NCBI GenBank assembly: GCA_003134855.1
Contig: PLCS01000010.1
Coordinates: forward strand, 186,001-250,000
Length of the DNA stretch: 64,000 nt
Direction of reading: 5' to 3'
DNA from: Acidobacteriaceae bacterium
GTDB lineage: Bacteria; Acidobacteriota; Terriglobia; Terriglobales; Acidobacteriaceae
The notes beneath the pieces are model-generated. The model saw only the letters and a list, made by a program, of their open reading frames with translations. It ran no database searches and was not told the DNA's origin. Made by a program: the position numbers and the translations under genes. Shown here one piece after another: positions 45,203 through 54,449 of this stretch. The first letter of the stretch is position 1. Each line of letters starts with the position of its first letter.

Positions 45203-47767
45203 ATGCAATCGAGACGTGAGTTTCTTGGAGCCTTGCCCGTCAGTCTTCTTGGCGCTGGTTACGCAACAACTCTGTCGGCTGCGGCCATTGACAAGGAAGA
45301 CAAGCCGTCTCTCACGCTCTTTCCGGCGCAGCCCGTGTATGGCCCTCTGGATGAAATGACGGTACAGGGAACTGGTCAACACCGCCTTCTGGTTCTTGAT
45401 GGGGAAGGCCGGCCCTATGTTGACCGTAGCGTCTCGCTGCCCGCTACCTTTCTCGTCGGAGGCGCGTTGGGCGCGCACACCGTTCTGCTTCTGAATGAGA
45501 ACGGCGCATTGCAGAACCGTGCCAGCTTTCAGACCGATGCGCAGACAGAGATTCAGGAGGCCAGCGGCGAGTATCAGCATTTGCTGGATACGCTCTTCTG
45601 GACCATGGCTTCCGATGGCCCGGTGGGCGCGCGCCGCCACGATGGCCGCGTGTATACCTACTGGGTCGATTGGCTGCTCGACAACACCAACACGCTGAAA
45701 GGTATGCGCTACTTCTGGCCGGAGGTTCGCCAGAGCACAGAGATCTTCTCCATGACGCAGCGCGAAGACGGCATGATCTGGGAGAACCATCTGGACCGCA
45801 CGCCTCCGGTCAACGACTGGGACCGGCGATTCAGCTTTGGCGATTTCTCGCGTTCCGCCGATGGAGGGTATGTTGGACTGCGCCGCGCGCCGGTGGAAAA
45901 CCACGTGGAGATGTATTTCCTGGAAGCGCTGTACCTGGTGTGGAAGACCACCGGCGACGATGCCTGGATGCGCCGGCATCTGGACCGCGCGCTCCATGCG
46001 GTGCGGTACAGCACCAACGATCCCTATCGCTGGTCGAAGAAGTATGGGCTGCTCAAACGCGGGTTGACCATCGATACCTGGGATTTCCTTTGCGACAGCG
46101 AGGCCGCGCTGGTGGGTGGCGACATTATGGTCGTCGATCTGGAAAAGACCCATTTCGGCGTCTTCTTCGGCGACAACACAGGAATGATCGCGGGATGCCG
46201 CTCGCTGGCCGAGATGCTCGACCATGCGGAGCGCGGAGAAGATGCGCGCCGCATGCGCCAACTCGCAGGCGAGATGGAAGAGCGCCTGAATCGTCTCAGT
46301 TGGAATGGACGCTTTTTTACTCACTGGGTGGCGGAAGACCCTGCCTTCAAGCCCGATCTGGGCGTGGATATGAACAGCCAGATCTCCTTATCCAATGCCT
46401 ACTCGCTGAACCGCGGCATCGCGCGCCAACAGGCCCGCGCCATTATCCAGAGCTATCAGGCGATACGAGCCGAAATGCCGGCTTCCTCGCCGGGCGAGTT
46501 CTACTCCATCTATCCGCCCTTCCTCAAGGGCTTCGGCAGCGAGCAAGGAATTTGGGATTATGTGAACGGCGGAGTGCTGGCCTGCACAGCGGGCGAATTG
46601 GCGCGCGGCTGCTTCCAGCATGGATTCGAGCGCTATGGCGTGGATATTCTTCGGCGCGTGCATGAAATCACGAAGCGTCATCGCGATTTTTTACCCGGCA
46701 TTCTGCGCGGCAAGCAGGCGGAGCGCCCGCCTACAGATTTTGTACCGCTCGATTTAAGCGCCCTGGCCAACTGCGACACCGGCAAGGGCGACGGAGCCGT
46801 GCCCGGATGGGTCAACGAGGCGAAGAACTATCTCATCGATTTTCCCAGCGGAAAGCAGGAGTTTCGCGGCGTTACCTTTCAGATAGCCTCGGCAGCCGGG
46901 AACGGTCATCGCGTCTGCATTGGCGTCTCCTCCGCATCCCCCTACACGGCGAACGCACAGCTTCCCGTTCACCGCGCATGCCGCGGCTTCTACATGCTTC
47001 ACGCCTGTTCCGGAGCCGAAGCGACAGTGGGCAAACTGACCATCCGCTACGAGGACGGCAGCAAGCAAATCGAATACATCGAGCGGGGAATGAATGTGGG
47101 ATCATTCTGGGCTCCGGAAGACAGGGAGTTCAACAACCGCTATGGGGCCATCGGGCCGGAGCGAATGCAAGTCGCCTGGCGCGGTAAAAGCGAGTTGATT
47201 GCCAATGTTGGAGTGTGGATCACCAGCTTCGTTCCGCAACACACCGATCAGGCGATTGCCGCCCTGGAGTTGGAGTCTCTGGAGAATGGAGCCAAATGGT
47301 TCGTCCTTGGAGTTACACTCTCCAACCAGCCTCCTTTCCTGCCTCCGTGGAACGATGTTTCGGGAGGAATGCCGAATAACTGGGGCGCGGGATGCGTCAC
47401 GGCGGCGCTGCTGGAAGGTCTTGCCGGCATTGAAGACACTGGCGCAGGCTTCCGCTCCGCGCGCGTCTCGCCGCGATGGTCTGCCGCCGATGTGGATGAG
47501 GCGCAGGCCACAGTGCGCTATCCCGCGGGGCGGGGATATGTTGCTTATCGCTACCGCCGGCAGGGATCGAGAATCAGTCTTCATTGCGCCAGTTGCGCGG
47601 AGAAAACCACCCTACGCATTCCGCTGCCGCCGGGTATGAGTTCCGCTAAGGCGCTTCTCAACGAACGTCCTGTCGATCTCCGCATGGAAACCGTGGAAGA
47701 GACGATGTACGCAGTTGCGGAAGTTGAAGGGCGTGGCGCGCACCATCTGCAAATTGATCTCGCGTAA
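45203..47767 (+). CDS. Tat-exported (alpha/alpha)6-barrel glycosidase-like protein
   Basis: 854 residues. The N-terminus SRREFLGALPVSLLGAG is a twin-arginine signal, so the protein is exported folded. After a beta domain (about 35-110) comes a helical barrel (about 120-500) with glycosidase-like repeats such as YTYWVDWLLDNTNTL, YFLEALYLVWKTTGDDAWMRRHLDRAL and TIDTWDFLCDSEAALVGGD. A beta-sandwich part and a C-terminal strand-rich part follow. The fold resembles GH63/GH78/GH127-type barrels, but I cannot assign a family or point to catalytic acids with confidence. Its position next to GH95 and GH43 supports a role in plant polysaccharide breakdown. Confidence 0.7.
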   Translation: MQSRREFLGALPVSLLGAGYATTLSAAAIDKEDKPSLTLFPAQPVYGPLDEMTVQGTGQHRLLVLDGEGRPYVDRSVSLPATFLVGGALGAHTVLLLNENGALQNRASFQTDAQTEIQEASGEYQHLLDTLFWTMASDGPVGARRHDGRVYTYWVDWLLDNTNTLKGMRYFWPEVRQSTEIFSMTQREDGMIWENHLDRTPPVNDWDRRFSFGDFSRSADGGYVGLRRAPVENHVEMYFLEALYLVWKTTGDDAWMRRHLDRALHAVRYSTNDPYRWSKKYGLLKRGLTIDTWDFLCDSEAALVGGDIMVVDLEKTHFGVFFGDNTGMIAGCRSLAEMLDHAERGEDARRMRQLAGEMEERLNRLSWNGRFFTHWVAEDPAFKPDLGVDMNSQISLSNAYSLNRGIARQQARAIIQSYQAIRAEMPASSPGEFYSIYPPFLKGFGSEQGIWDYVNGGVLACTAGELARGCFQHGFERYGVDILRRVHEITKRHRDFLPGILRGKQAERPPTDFVPLDLSALANCDTGKGDGAVPGWVNEAKNYLIDFPSGKQEFRGVTFQIASAAGNGHRVCIGVSSASPYTANAQLPVHRACRGFYMLHACSGAEATVGKLTIRYEDGSKQIEYIERGMNVGSFWAPEDREFNNRYGAIGPERMQVAWRGKSELIANVGVWITSFVPQHTDQAIAALELESLENGAKWFVLGVTLSNQPPFLPPWNDVSGGMPNNWGAGCVTAALLEGLAGIEDTGAGFRSARVSPRWSAADVDEAQATVRYPAGRGYVAYRYRRQGSRISLHCASCAEKTTLRIPLPPGMSSAKALLNERPVDLRMETVEETMYAVAEVEGRGAHHLQIDLA

Positions 47768-47851
47768 CGACAGGAGCCGGCGCCCTTGAGGGTGGCTGCA
47801 CTTGCATTGCTGAGCACGGAGCGCAAGCAGAGTGCGAATCTAGCTAAGTTA

Positions 47852-47905
47852 TTGATTCTATGGTGGACGCAGTAGGAATCGAACCTGCAACCTGTCGGTT
47901 AAGAG
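47852..47905 (-). other. tRNA-Lys(CTT) 3'-fragment, candidate attachment site (left)
   Basis: Read on the minus strand, 47861-47905 is the 3' part of a tRNA: anticodon loop CTCTTAA (anticodon CTT), stem CCGAC, variable loop, T-arm GCAGG-TTCGATT-CCTAC (one mismatch), acceptor strand and CCA. The 5' half is missing. The 54 bp match 58878-58931 at 52 positions, in the same orientation. A break exactly at the anticodon loop is a known tyrosine-recombinase crossover position. It is not a functional tRNA. Confidence 0.8.
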
Positions 47906-48669
47906 CTAGGAATGTGCTCTTTTCAGCGATGCTCGTTAATGCTATATGTTGCTTATATTCAACGTCTTGCAACAGCTTTCAACCCCGAAGCAATTGTGGG
48001 TACTACCCACAATTGCCCACGTTTGTGAAGCAGTCTATCCACGACAGAGTTACTCAGAGCACATGGTAACCTGGCGGCCGGGGCAGCTTCCAATCGGTCA
48101 AACTGCAAAGGCCCGATCGGGCTACCGTGTGCAGTCACTCTGTCAAAGACGCGACCGCCAGTATGAGGTCCATACTATTGCATATTACGTTCTCTTAAAC
48201 GGTCAAAATCGACCGTCTCTTGAGGGCAGCGTGCTCGTAATCCTATTGATCGCTGCCTGCACTGTTCGGCTGCGTGCCGCTGTCTGCTTGCGATCTACTC
48301 CCGAAGGGATGCCAGCAGGTCCGTAGGTTTGAGCGATCGACAGAGAGGAGGCCCGATTGACCTTTGGGACTCAGGGGCCGATCAGTTTGGCGACATGCGG
48401 CGGTTAGGAGAGGCAGAGAGGCGCAGCACCTATGCTTATGGAGCAGCCAGGCGCATTGAAGCCGGGATCAAAGGCCAGCTCACTCATCGATGGCTGTTTG
48501 CCTGCCAGGTCATTTGGCTTTCCCAGGAAGGCCTCTGAGGGCAAGTATCTGCGCTGCTCATCGCAAAGGGGGCAGGTTACCACGAGGGATGGAGATGACC
48601 AGATCCCAACCCAGTGCGCAGCGAATCGAGACCGTAACTGGCCGCGGCTTCGAGTTCGTAGATGCTCCG
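47906..48669. other. 764-bp spacer inside the island, no gene recognised
   Basis: Only short readable frames without family features are seen. It holds a perfect palindrome at 47990-48016 and a small hairpin ACGGTC/GACCGT at 48199-48216. Base composition is more AT-rich than the flanks, consistent with foreign or decayed DNA. Confidence 0.5.
47990..48016. repeat. Perfect 12-bp inverted repeat
   Basis: GCAATTGTGGGT-ACT-ACCCACAATTGC, a 12-bp stem with a 3-nt loop, 85 bp from the tRNA fragment. No T-run follows. It could be a recombinase or regulator binding site within the island end. Confidence 0.6.
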
Positions 48670-50184
48670 TTAGGTTTTATGCCCGATTCCCGTATCCTGT
48701 GAAGGCTCTTCCTGCGGGTCGGATCGCTCTGAATATACCGGAATTCCGCTGATAAGGCCCTGATAGTTTGAAAGGCGTTCGCCGAGAATCACCACACCCT
48801 TGTCCGTGATTTCATACTCGCGAATATCCTTGGCATGATTTCCACCCCGCATCTTGATCACCACCATGATCTTGCGAAGCTGGCCATCGATGGAGACGTA
48901 CCGCAGCCGAATGATGTCGTCGGTGAGGAAAGAAATTGAGTAGGTACTGAACGGGAATTCGGTGAAAGACTCATCCACCTCAACCGTGCTTAGAATCGTC
49001 ACCCCGATTCCCGTCAAAGCGAAGATCATCCGGTAGAGCGATTCGCGAAAGTCTGCGCGGAAGCCGGGCGACAGAGCCATCTCAAAGCCTGCCAGGGAAT
49101 CGATCACCAGGCGCTTGGCGCCAATCTTCTGCACTGCGTCGAGAATCGAGTGCATGGTTTCATCCACCGAGAGATCGAGGGGACGGAGATAGAGGATTGT
49201 AAGTTTCCCGTCTTTCTGCGGCGTTTCCAGATCCAAACCTAAAGTGGAGGCCCGCTCCGCATACGCTTGCGGGCGCTCTTCAAAGACCGCCACGATTCCC
49301 GGCTCCCCCTGGCGTATGCCTTCGGCAATGAATTGGGTTGCCAGCACCGATTTCCCGGTTCCTGAAGATCCTGCCACCAGAACACTATCGCCTTCGCGAA
49401 CACCCCCACCCAGCATCTTGTCCAACTCCGGAATACCGAAGCAAAGGCGCCTATGGCTGGGCGGATCTTTCAGGTGTCCGGACAACCCAAATGTGCGCGA
49501 AAAGGCTTGCACTCCGGCGTCGGTGATGCGGAAGGTGTGAAGCCCGGGCACTGACGCCTGACCGCGCAGTTTAATGATCTGCAACTTGCGCACTATGGAG
49601 TTACGCTCGTTCGTCTGGCGCAGCCAGAACAGCCCATCGGCGACGGTAAAGATGGGATTATCGCGCAACTCGTCCTCTGCATATTCGCCAATCAAGAAAG
49701 TTGTAGCTTGCCAGCTAGCCAGAAACAGGGCTAACCGTTGAATGAAGAATTGCAGGTCCAGGTCACTTTGCGGCTTCCGCACCATGGTGCGGAAGGAGTC
49801 CACAACCACGACGGCGGGGTTGGCTTTTTCAACTTCTTTGGTAATCTCCCCCAAAACCACGCCCAGGTCCTTCTTCAGAACAACCTGGCTCAGGTTGATA
49901 AAGCGGACGGAATCCGGCAGCTTGGCCGGATCGAAGAATGTGTACTGTTGCTGGTAGCGCAGCATTTTTATGGCGGATTCGCCGAGGACGGTGAAATAGA
50001 GAGCAGGACGCTCCGGGGTCGCATTGGCAAAGACGAACTGGTGTGCCAGCGTTGTCTTCCCGCTTCCGGGAGCGCCCGCGATGATGTTGAACGAAAATTC
50101 GGGGAGACCGCCGCCCACAATTTCGTCGAGGCCCGGAACTCCGGTCGGTAGTTTGTTGATCGCCACTCTATCTTCTGTGTTCAC
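48670..50184 (-). CDS. KaiC-like double RecA-domain ATPase
   Basis: About 504 residues with two KaiC/RadA-type domains. The first has Walker A GAPGSGKTT (37-45) and Walker B VVVVDS; the second has GSSGTGKSV (272-280) and RLVIDS. The catalytic Glu pair after Walker A is kept in the second domain (FEERP, about E302-E303), while the first reads VLGES, with one Glu lost. The C-terminal tail lacks the cyanobacterial A-loop pattern. Start GTG 50184 has AGGAG upstream and overlaps the preceding gene by GTGA. No KaiA or KaiB gene is nearby, so this is a KaiC-like signalling ATPase rather than a clock protein. Confidence 0.88.
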   Translation of the reverse strand: MNTEDRVAINKLPTGVPGLDEIVGGGLPEFSFNIIAGAPGSGKTTLAHQFVFANATPERPALYFTVLGESAIKMLRYQQQYTFFDPAKLPDSVRFINLSQVVLKKDLGVVLGEITKEVEKANPAVVVVDSFRTMVRKPQSDLDLQFFIQRLALFLASWQATTFLIGEYAEDELRDNPIFTVADGLFWLRQTNERNSIVRKLQIIKLRGQASVPGLHTFRITDAGVQAFSRTFGLSGHLKDPPSHRRLCFGIPELDKMLGGGVREGDSVLVAGSSGTGKSVLATQFIAEGIRQGEPGIVAVFEERPQAYAERASTLGLDLETPQKDGKLTILYLRPLDLSVDETMHSILDAVQKIGAKRLVIDSLAGFEMALSPGFRADFRESLYRMIFALTGIGVTILSTVEVDESFTEFPFSTYSISFLTDDIIRLRYVSIDGQLRKIMVVIKMRGGNHAKDIREYEITDKGVVILGERLSNYQGLISGIPVYSERSDPQEEPSQDTGIGHKT

Positions 50185-50642
50185 GCTTTTCTCCTGATTT
50201 CCGAATTGCAATCGTCGAAGGCTGCACCCGGCCACGCATTCCGCACCAGGCGTAATGTTAAAGCTTCGCCAAGGAAGATAAGAAGCAGGGCGAGTAACCG
50301 CGCAATGAGGATCACGCCTCCCTCGTTAGTCTGATCCTTGCCGGAGCCAAGTTGAGGCTCAAACTCCACCAGTTGAGGTTCAAATTCCCCCAGCCCCTGT
50401 AAAGATCCATCTGCTGCTACTTGCACCGCCCAAAGACCGGGAGCTTCCGACTTGGCTTGCGTCAAAGCGCGGAAAGCGAGGGACTCAAAAGCCGCTACCC
50501 CCGCAAATACGCTAAGACTCTGGCGTAGCTTCTCATAGGCGCGAAGCGTCGCAGACTCCACTGGCTCGGAAGTCTTGCTTGCTCCGGCTTCGTAAGCAAG
50601 AAGATACCGCGCCAAATCTCGCATTTCTCGAGGAGTCGTCAT
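50181..50642 (-). CDS. Small KaiC-partner candidate B (paralogue of candidate A)
   Basis: 153 residues from ATG 50642. It aligns over its whole length with the first 146 residues of the gene upstream: RDLARYLLAYEAG/RDIARNLVACESD, LRAYEKLRQSL/VRVYERLRRQL, ALTQAKSEAPGLWAVQVAADGSLQGL/ALALAKSESPQLSAVQIAANGCLRGL, and GVILIARLLALLLIFLGEALTLRL/GVILIAKLLGLFLSFLGEATTLRL. The conserved hydrophobic segment could be a buried or membrane-associated helix. A hexapeptide EFEPQL is directly repeated. A longer start at 50759 is possible. It is coupled to the kaiC-like gene by GTGA. No known family is recognised. Confidence 0.75.
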   Translation of the reverse strand: MTTPREMRDLARYLLAYEAGASKTSEPVESATLRAYEKLRQSLSVFAGVAAFESLAFRALTQAKSEAPGLWAVQVAADGSLQGLGEFEPQLVEFEPQLGSGKDQTNEGGVILIARLLALLLIFLGEALTLRLVRNAWPGAAFDDCNSEIRRKA

Positions 50643-50792
50643 ATTCAACCCTGCATCGTTCAAGGTAGCGGATTCCGATAACCGTTGTACGTCTCGTGAA
50701 GGATCAGGACGGAGATTCCGTCTTTCCGCAAGCCACCCAGCGGTTGAGGTGTTACCCATCCAAGGCCGCTCTGGATGGAGCGCCGGCGTAAC

Positions 50793-51485
50793 TCAATTCA
50801 TGTAGCCATTTGTCTGAGGCAGCGGTGCGTCTTCTTGCGGGCCGCCCGCCTTGCTCCGGATGAGTGTGAAAACGTCCAAAACTGTAGCAATACCGCGAAT
50901 GTTTCCAGCGGCACTGTAAAGGCCTTGTTCCATTCCGGGGTGATGATCCGCCAGGTCTTCAATACGATCGCTCACACCTCTCAGCCGGTCAATTTCCAGC
51001 AGAAGATCCCCGAAAGCCGCAGCTATGACCAGTCTATCGACCTCTGGGTCTGTCGTGTCCGCTGTGGTCGTGGCCGGCTCTGTTCTGTCGTCAACCTGAA
51101 GGCGTAAATCTTCTATCAAACGCAGCGTAGTTGCCTCGCCAAGGAAGGAAAGAAACAGCCCGAGTAGCTTCGCAATCAGAATGACCCCGGCCTCGCCGTC
51201 CTCATCCGCGCCCGTCTGGGATTCGACTTCGTCAAGACCGCGCAAGCACCCATTTGCCGCTATCTGCACCGCGCTGAGCTGGGGAGATTCCGACTTGGCG
51301 AGAGCCAAAGCGCGAGAAGCGAGCGCATGAAAACCGTCAACTCCCACGGGTGCGCCGAGTTGCCGGCGCAGCCTCTCATAGACGCGCACAGTTGCAGGCG
51401 GGGTTTGCCGGGGGGTTGTACTGGCATCGGACTCGCAAGCAACGAGGTTGCGGGCTATATCACGCGTCTTTTGTCGAACAGTCAT
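50793..51485 (-). CDS. Small KaiC-partner candidate A
   Basis: 230 residues from ATG 51485, with AAGGAG upstream. The N-terminal 146 residues are homologous to candidate B; the remaining 80 residues are helical (VDRLVIAAAFGDLLLEIDRLRGVSDRIEDLADHHPGMEQGLY) and unique to this protein. It is first in a three-gene minus-strand operon A-B-kaiC. Duplication and coupling to kaiC suggest that both proteins act on or through the ATPase; this is inference from position. I do not recognise the family. Confidence 0.75.
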   Translation of the reverse strand: MTVRQKTRDIARNLVACESDASTTPRQTPPATVRVYERLRRQLGAPVGVDGFHALASRALALAKSESPQLSAVQIAANGCLRGLDEVESQTGADEDGEAGVILIAKLLGLFLSFLGEATTLRLIEDLRLQVDDRTEPATTTADTTDPEVDRLVIAAAFGDLLLEIDRLRGVSDRIEDLADHHPGMEQGLYSAAGNIRGIATVLDVFTLIRSKAGGPQEDAPLPQTNGYMN

Positions 51486-51894
51486 CGGTTCCGCTCCTTC
51501 TTTGCACACTACAACGCGCCTCGAGCGCGAGGCGTATGCTGGCAAAATACTCTCGTGCCGGTTGCTATGTGGCGAGATTCCCGGCGCTTTATCAGAACTC
51601 CATTTGGAGCCATGCGATTCAAAATAATTGAAACATCTCAGGAAAGCTGAGCAAATTTGAACGGATTGTTCCGCTGCCGGAGGAATCCCAGAGTGAAGTT
51701 TGATCGAAGTTTGGAACCGCCCAGGGCGCAACGGGTGCTCAGTCGAAGGGAGAAGATCCGGCATCCCTGAGCCCTGCCTGCAGCAGATGATTCTTTAATC
51801 TTCGCTCAGCTGCTTCGTTAAACTGATGGCAATGCGGTCGCGCACCCCTCCAGCGGTTGTCCTGCAAAGGCCGCAATCGTAAGGAGGCCCCTCA
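51486..51894. other. 409-bp divergent spacer between the kaiC operon and the Crp remnant
   Basis: No gene is supported. It must carry the promoter for the kaiC operon, but no clear hexamers are seen. AGGAGG at about 51881-51886 is a good ribosome binding site for the Crp-like remnant, which suggests the latter was once expressed. Confidence 0.45.
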
Positions 51895-52305
51895 ATGGTC
51901 AAATTTGGAAAGCCCGGATTCGATGCCGCCGCCTTTCTGGCAAACGCAGGCTTGGGGCGAAGAATCATCCAATTCGCGCCAAAGGATGCCTTCTTTTCGC
52001 AGGGAGACCCCGCGGACTCCATTTTTTATCTTCAGAAAGGCCGCGCAAAGGTCACGGTCGTATCCGCAGCCGGGAAAGAAGCTACCATCAGGCTGGCCTC
52101 CTCTGGTGAGTTTGTGGGAGAGGGGGGCGCTTTCGGCGGTGGCGGGACTGCGTTTGTCCACAGCCACTGCCATGACCGCCTGCACCGCTCTCAGAATCAG
52201 TCGCGGAGAGATGATCCGTGTAATGCATGAGGAGCATAGTCTCTCAGACCTCTTTTTGAAGGTCATACTGGAGCGCAGCAGTTATCGTTTTTCAATAGCC
52301 ACTAC
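51895..52305 (+). pseudogene. Crp/Fnr-family regulator, frameshifted and truncated
   Basis: The first 75 codons encode the start of a cyclic-nucleotide-binding domain (FFSQGDPADSIFYLQKGRAKVTVVSAAGKEATIRLASSGEFVGEG). At a G-run near 52119-52125 the frame is lost; the other frame continues the fold (STATAMTACTALRISRGEMIRVMHEEHSLSDLFLKVILERSSYR). The HTH domain that should follow is absent: the reading is broken near 52290 and transposase sequence begins at 52322. A strong ribosome binding site remains, so the decay looks recent. Confidence 0.8.
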
Positions 52306-52321
52306 GATAACTCATGTTATC

Positions 52322-52860
52322 TGCCGATGATGGGCTTTGTTACCTTCGACGACGAGACTGATCAGTATTTGTGCGCTGCTGTGTTGTGTCCCGGGAATGT
52401 GATGGCGGCGGCGGGCGCGGTGGGAATTCTGCGCCGCTTGATGGCCTTGATCCGCGGCTCGATTCCCAAGGCGCGCATCCGCGTTCGTCTCGACGGCGGC
52501 TTTGCAAATCCCGAGCTGCTGGCGTTTTTGGACGGCGAATCCGGCGTTGAATATGTGGTGGCAATGGCCGGCAATGCGGTGTTGGATCGCAAGGCCGAGG
52601 AAGCCATGCAGGTTGCTCGCCTGCTGGCCGGGTTGACCAATCAGACCGAGCACGTCTACGGCGAAGCGAGTTATGCGGCAGGAACATGGGACCGGGAGCG
52701 CCGCGTCATTATCAAAGCCGAAGTGGTGCGCGCCGAAGATAAAACGCCGAAGGATAACCCGCGCTTCGTCCTAACCAACATGAAGCAGACGCCGCAATGG
52801 CTCTACGAGGAAGTCTACTGTCAGCGCGGCGAAGCTGCCTCCTGTAAAGAAAAATCGCGC
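52322..52860 (+). mobile_element. IS1380-type transposase remnant
   Basis: An open stretch encodes the middle of a DDE transposase of IS1380 type: LCAAVLCPGNVMAAAGAVGILRRLM, IRVRLDGGFANPELLAFLDGESGVEYV and VVAMAGNAVLDRKAEE, then NPRFVLTNM and YCQRGEA. The N-terminal part is missing, and after QRGEA the sequence no longer matches the family (SCKEKSRRCQRF), so both ends are lost. No intact terminal inverted repeats are seen. It abuts the broken Crp gene and probably caused its truncation. Confidence 0.75.
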
Positions 52861-53051
52861 CGTTGTCAGCGTTTTCAGCAATCTCGCACCACCAAAACCG
52901 CTTTCGTCATGCGTTCATGAATCATGCAGGCTAGTGGTGCGTCCGGTAGTGCGGCTATAGTTCACTACCCCGACCACATGGGATGTGAAGACGAGTAAAT
53001 CGTAGATTTCGGCTGTTCTGAGAGCACCAAAAATACGTCAGTTCCGGATTG

Positions 53052-54449
53052 TTATCCTGATAAGACTTTGCTGCTGGGGTTATGCCAGCCGCCATCCGCG
53101 GCGATGATCGCATCAGCCGCTTTCGGACCCCAGGTGTGTCGCTTGTAAGGGCGAACCCGGTGGTGGGTTTTGAGGACCGGATCGACCACCGCCCAGGCCG
53201 CTTCAATCGCGTCCTCGCGCGTGAAGAGCGCGCCGTCGCCGGCCATGGCGTCGCCCAAAAGCCTTTCGTATGGAGTTTCCTCATTTGGCCGTTCTTCTGA
53301 CAAGTAGAGCTCTCGCTGCTCTCCAACGAAGTCCTTTCCCGCGAGCTTGACGCGAGCCGCGAGGGCTACGGCCGAGTTGGGCGAGAGCCGGAAGCGAACG
53401 TAGTTGGACCGGCCGGTCACCGATTCTGCGTCGGCGAAAAGCTTCTGAGGCGGCGGCTTCAGCTCCACCAGAATCTCGGTCGCGGTCTCCGGCAGGAATT
53501 TGCCGGAGCGCAGATACCACGGCACTCCATCCCAGCGCCACGAATCGATGAAGAGCCGAAGTGCGCAGAAGGTCTCGACATCGGAGCGCTTCGCCACATC
53601 CGGCTCCATGCGGTAGCCGGCATACTGACCGCGCAACAAGTCATCGGGCTTTAGTGGGCGCATGGCCTTGAAGACCTTGGCCTTCTCGTTGTGTACGGCC
53701 CCGAAGTCCCGGCCCGCGGGTGGCTCCATGGCAAGAAGTGCAACGATCTGGAAGAGGTGGTTTTGTACCACGTCGCGCAGGCAGCCGGCGGTTTCGTAAA
53801 ACGCGCCGCGCTTCCCCACACCAAAATTCTCGGATAGGGTTATCTGGACGCTGGCCACATAATTGCGGTTCCAGATCGGCTCCAGAAACGAATTCGCAAA
53901 GCGGAAGTAAAGGATATTCATGATCGCTTCCTTTCCGAGGAAGTGATCGATGCGGAAGATTGAATCTTCAGGGAAGACAGTATGCGCGACCTGGTTGAGT
54001 TCCCGTGCGGAGGCCAGGTCGCGTCCGAATGGCTTTTCGACAATGACGCGCGCATGTTCGGCCAAGTTCGCGGCGCCAAGCCCTTTAATTACCGTTTCGA
54101 AGAGCGAAGGCGGAATAGCAAGGTAATGTGCCGGACGCCGTGCCTTGCCCAGCGCTTCTTTGATCGCGGTGAACGTGGCTGGATCTTTATAGTCTCCGCT
54201 CACATACTTGAGCAGGGAGAGAAGATGTTGAAGAGCGCGTTTGTTATCGACTCCGCCCGCTCGCTCGATGCTGTCCATCGCGCGCCTGTGCAGCCGCTCA
54301 AGGCTCCACTTGGGGAAGGCGACGCCGATCACCGGAACTTTGAGTGCGCCTCGCTTTACCATTGCATAAAGCGCCGGAAAGATCATCTTGTGGGCCAGAT
54401 CCCCCGTTACTCCGAAGATCACCAGCGCATCTGACTGAGATTTGGCCAT
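53052..54449 (-). CDS. zwf: Glucose-6-phosphate 1-dehydrogenase
   Basis: 465 residues. It oxidises glucose 6-phosphate to 6-phosphogluconolactone with NAD(P)+, the entry of the oxidative pentose phosphate pathway. It shows the coenzyme loop GVTGDLAHK (slightly changed from GASGDLA), the EKPFGRDL segment and the active-site signature RIDHFLGKE. The length is slightly short of the usual 490. Its ATG shares a base with the gnd stop (TGATG), so the two are translationally coupled. No pgl gene is beside them. Confidence 0.92.
   Translation of the reverse strand: MAKSQSDALVIFGVTGDLAHKMIFPALYAMVKRGALKVPVIGVAFPKWSLERLHRRAMDSIERAGGVDNKRALQHLLSLLKYVSGDYKDPATFTAIKEALGKARRPAHYLAIPPSLFETVIKGLGAANLAEHARVIVEKPFGRDLASARELNQVAHTVFPEDSIFRIDHFLGKEAIMNILYFRFANSFLEPIWNRNYVASVQITLSENFGVGKRGAFYETAGCLRDVVQNHLFQIVALLAMEPPAGRDFGAVHNEKAKVFKAMRPLKPDDLLRGQYAGYRMEPDVAKRSDVETFCALRLFIDSWRWDGVPWYLRSGKFLPETATEILVELKPPPQKLFADAESVTGRSNYVRFRLSPNSAVALAARVKLAGKDFVGEQRELYLSEERPNEETPYERLLGDAMAGDGALFTREDAIEAAWAVVDPVLKTHHRVRPYKRHTWGPKAADAIIAADGGWHNPSSKVLSG

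Noticed and set aside
47861..47905. Functional tRNA-Lys gene
   Set aside because: Only the 3' part from the anticodon loop is present here and at 58886-58931; D-arm and 5' acceptor strand are missing, so neither can fold as a tRNA.
48329..48752. Short plus-strand frames in the island spacer
   Set aside because: No domain, no ribosome binding site and Arg/Gly-rich composition; they look like chance frames or decayed DNA.
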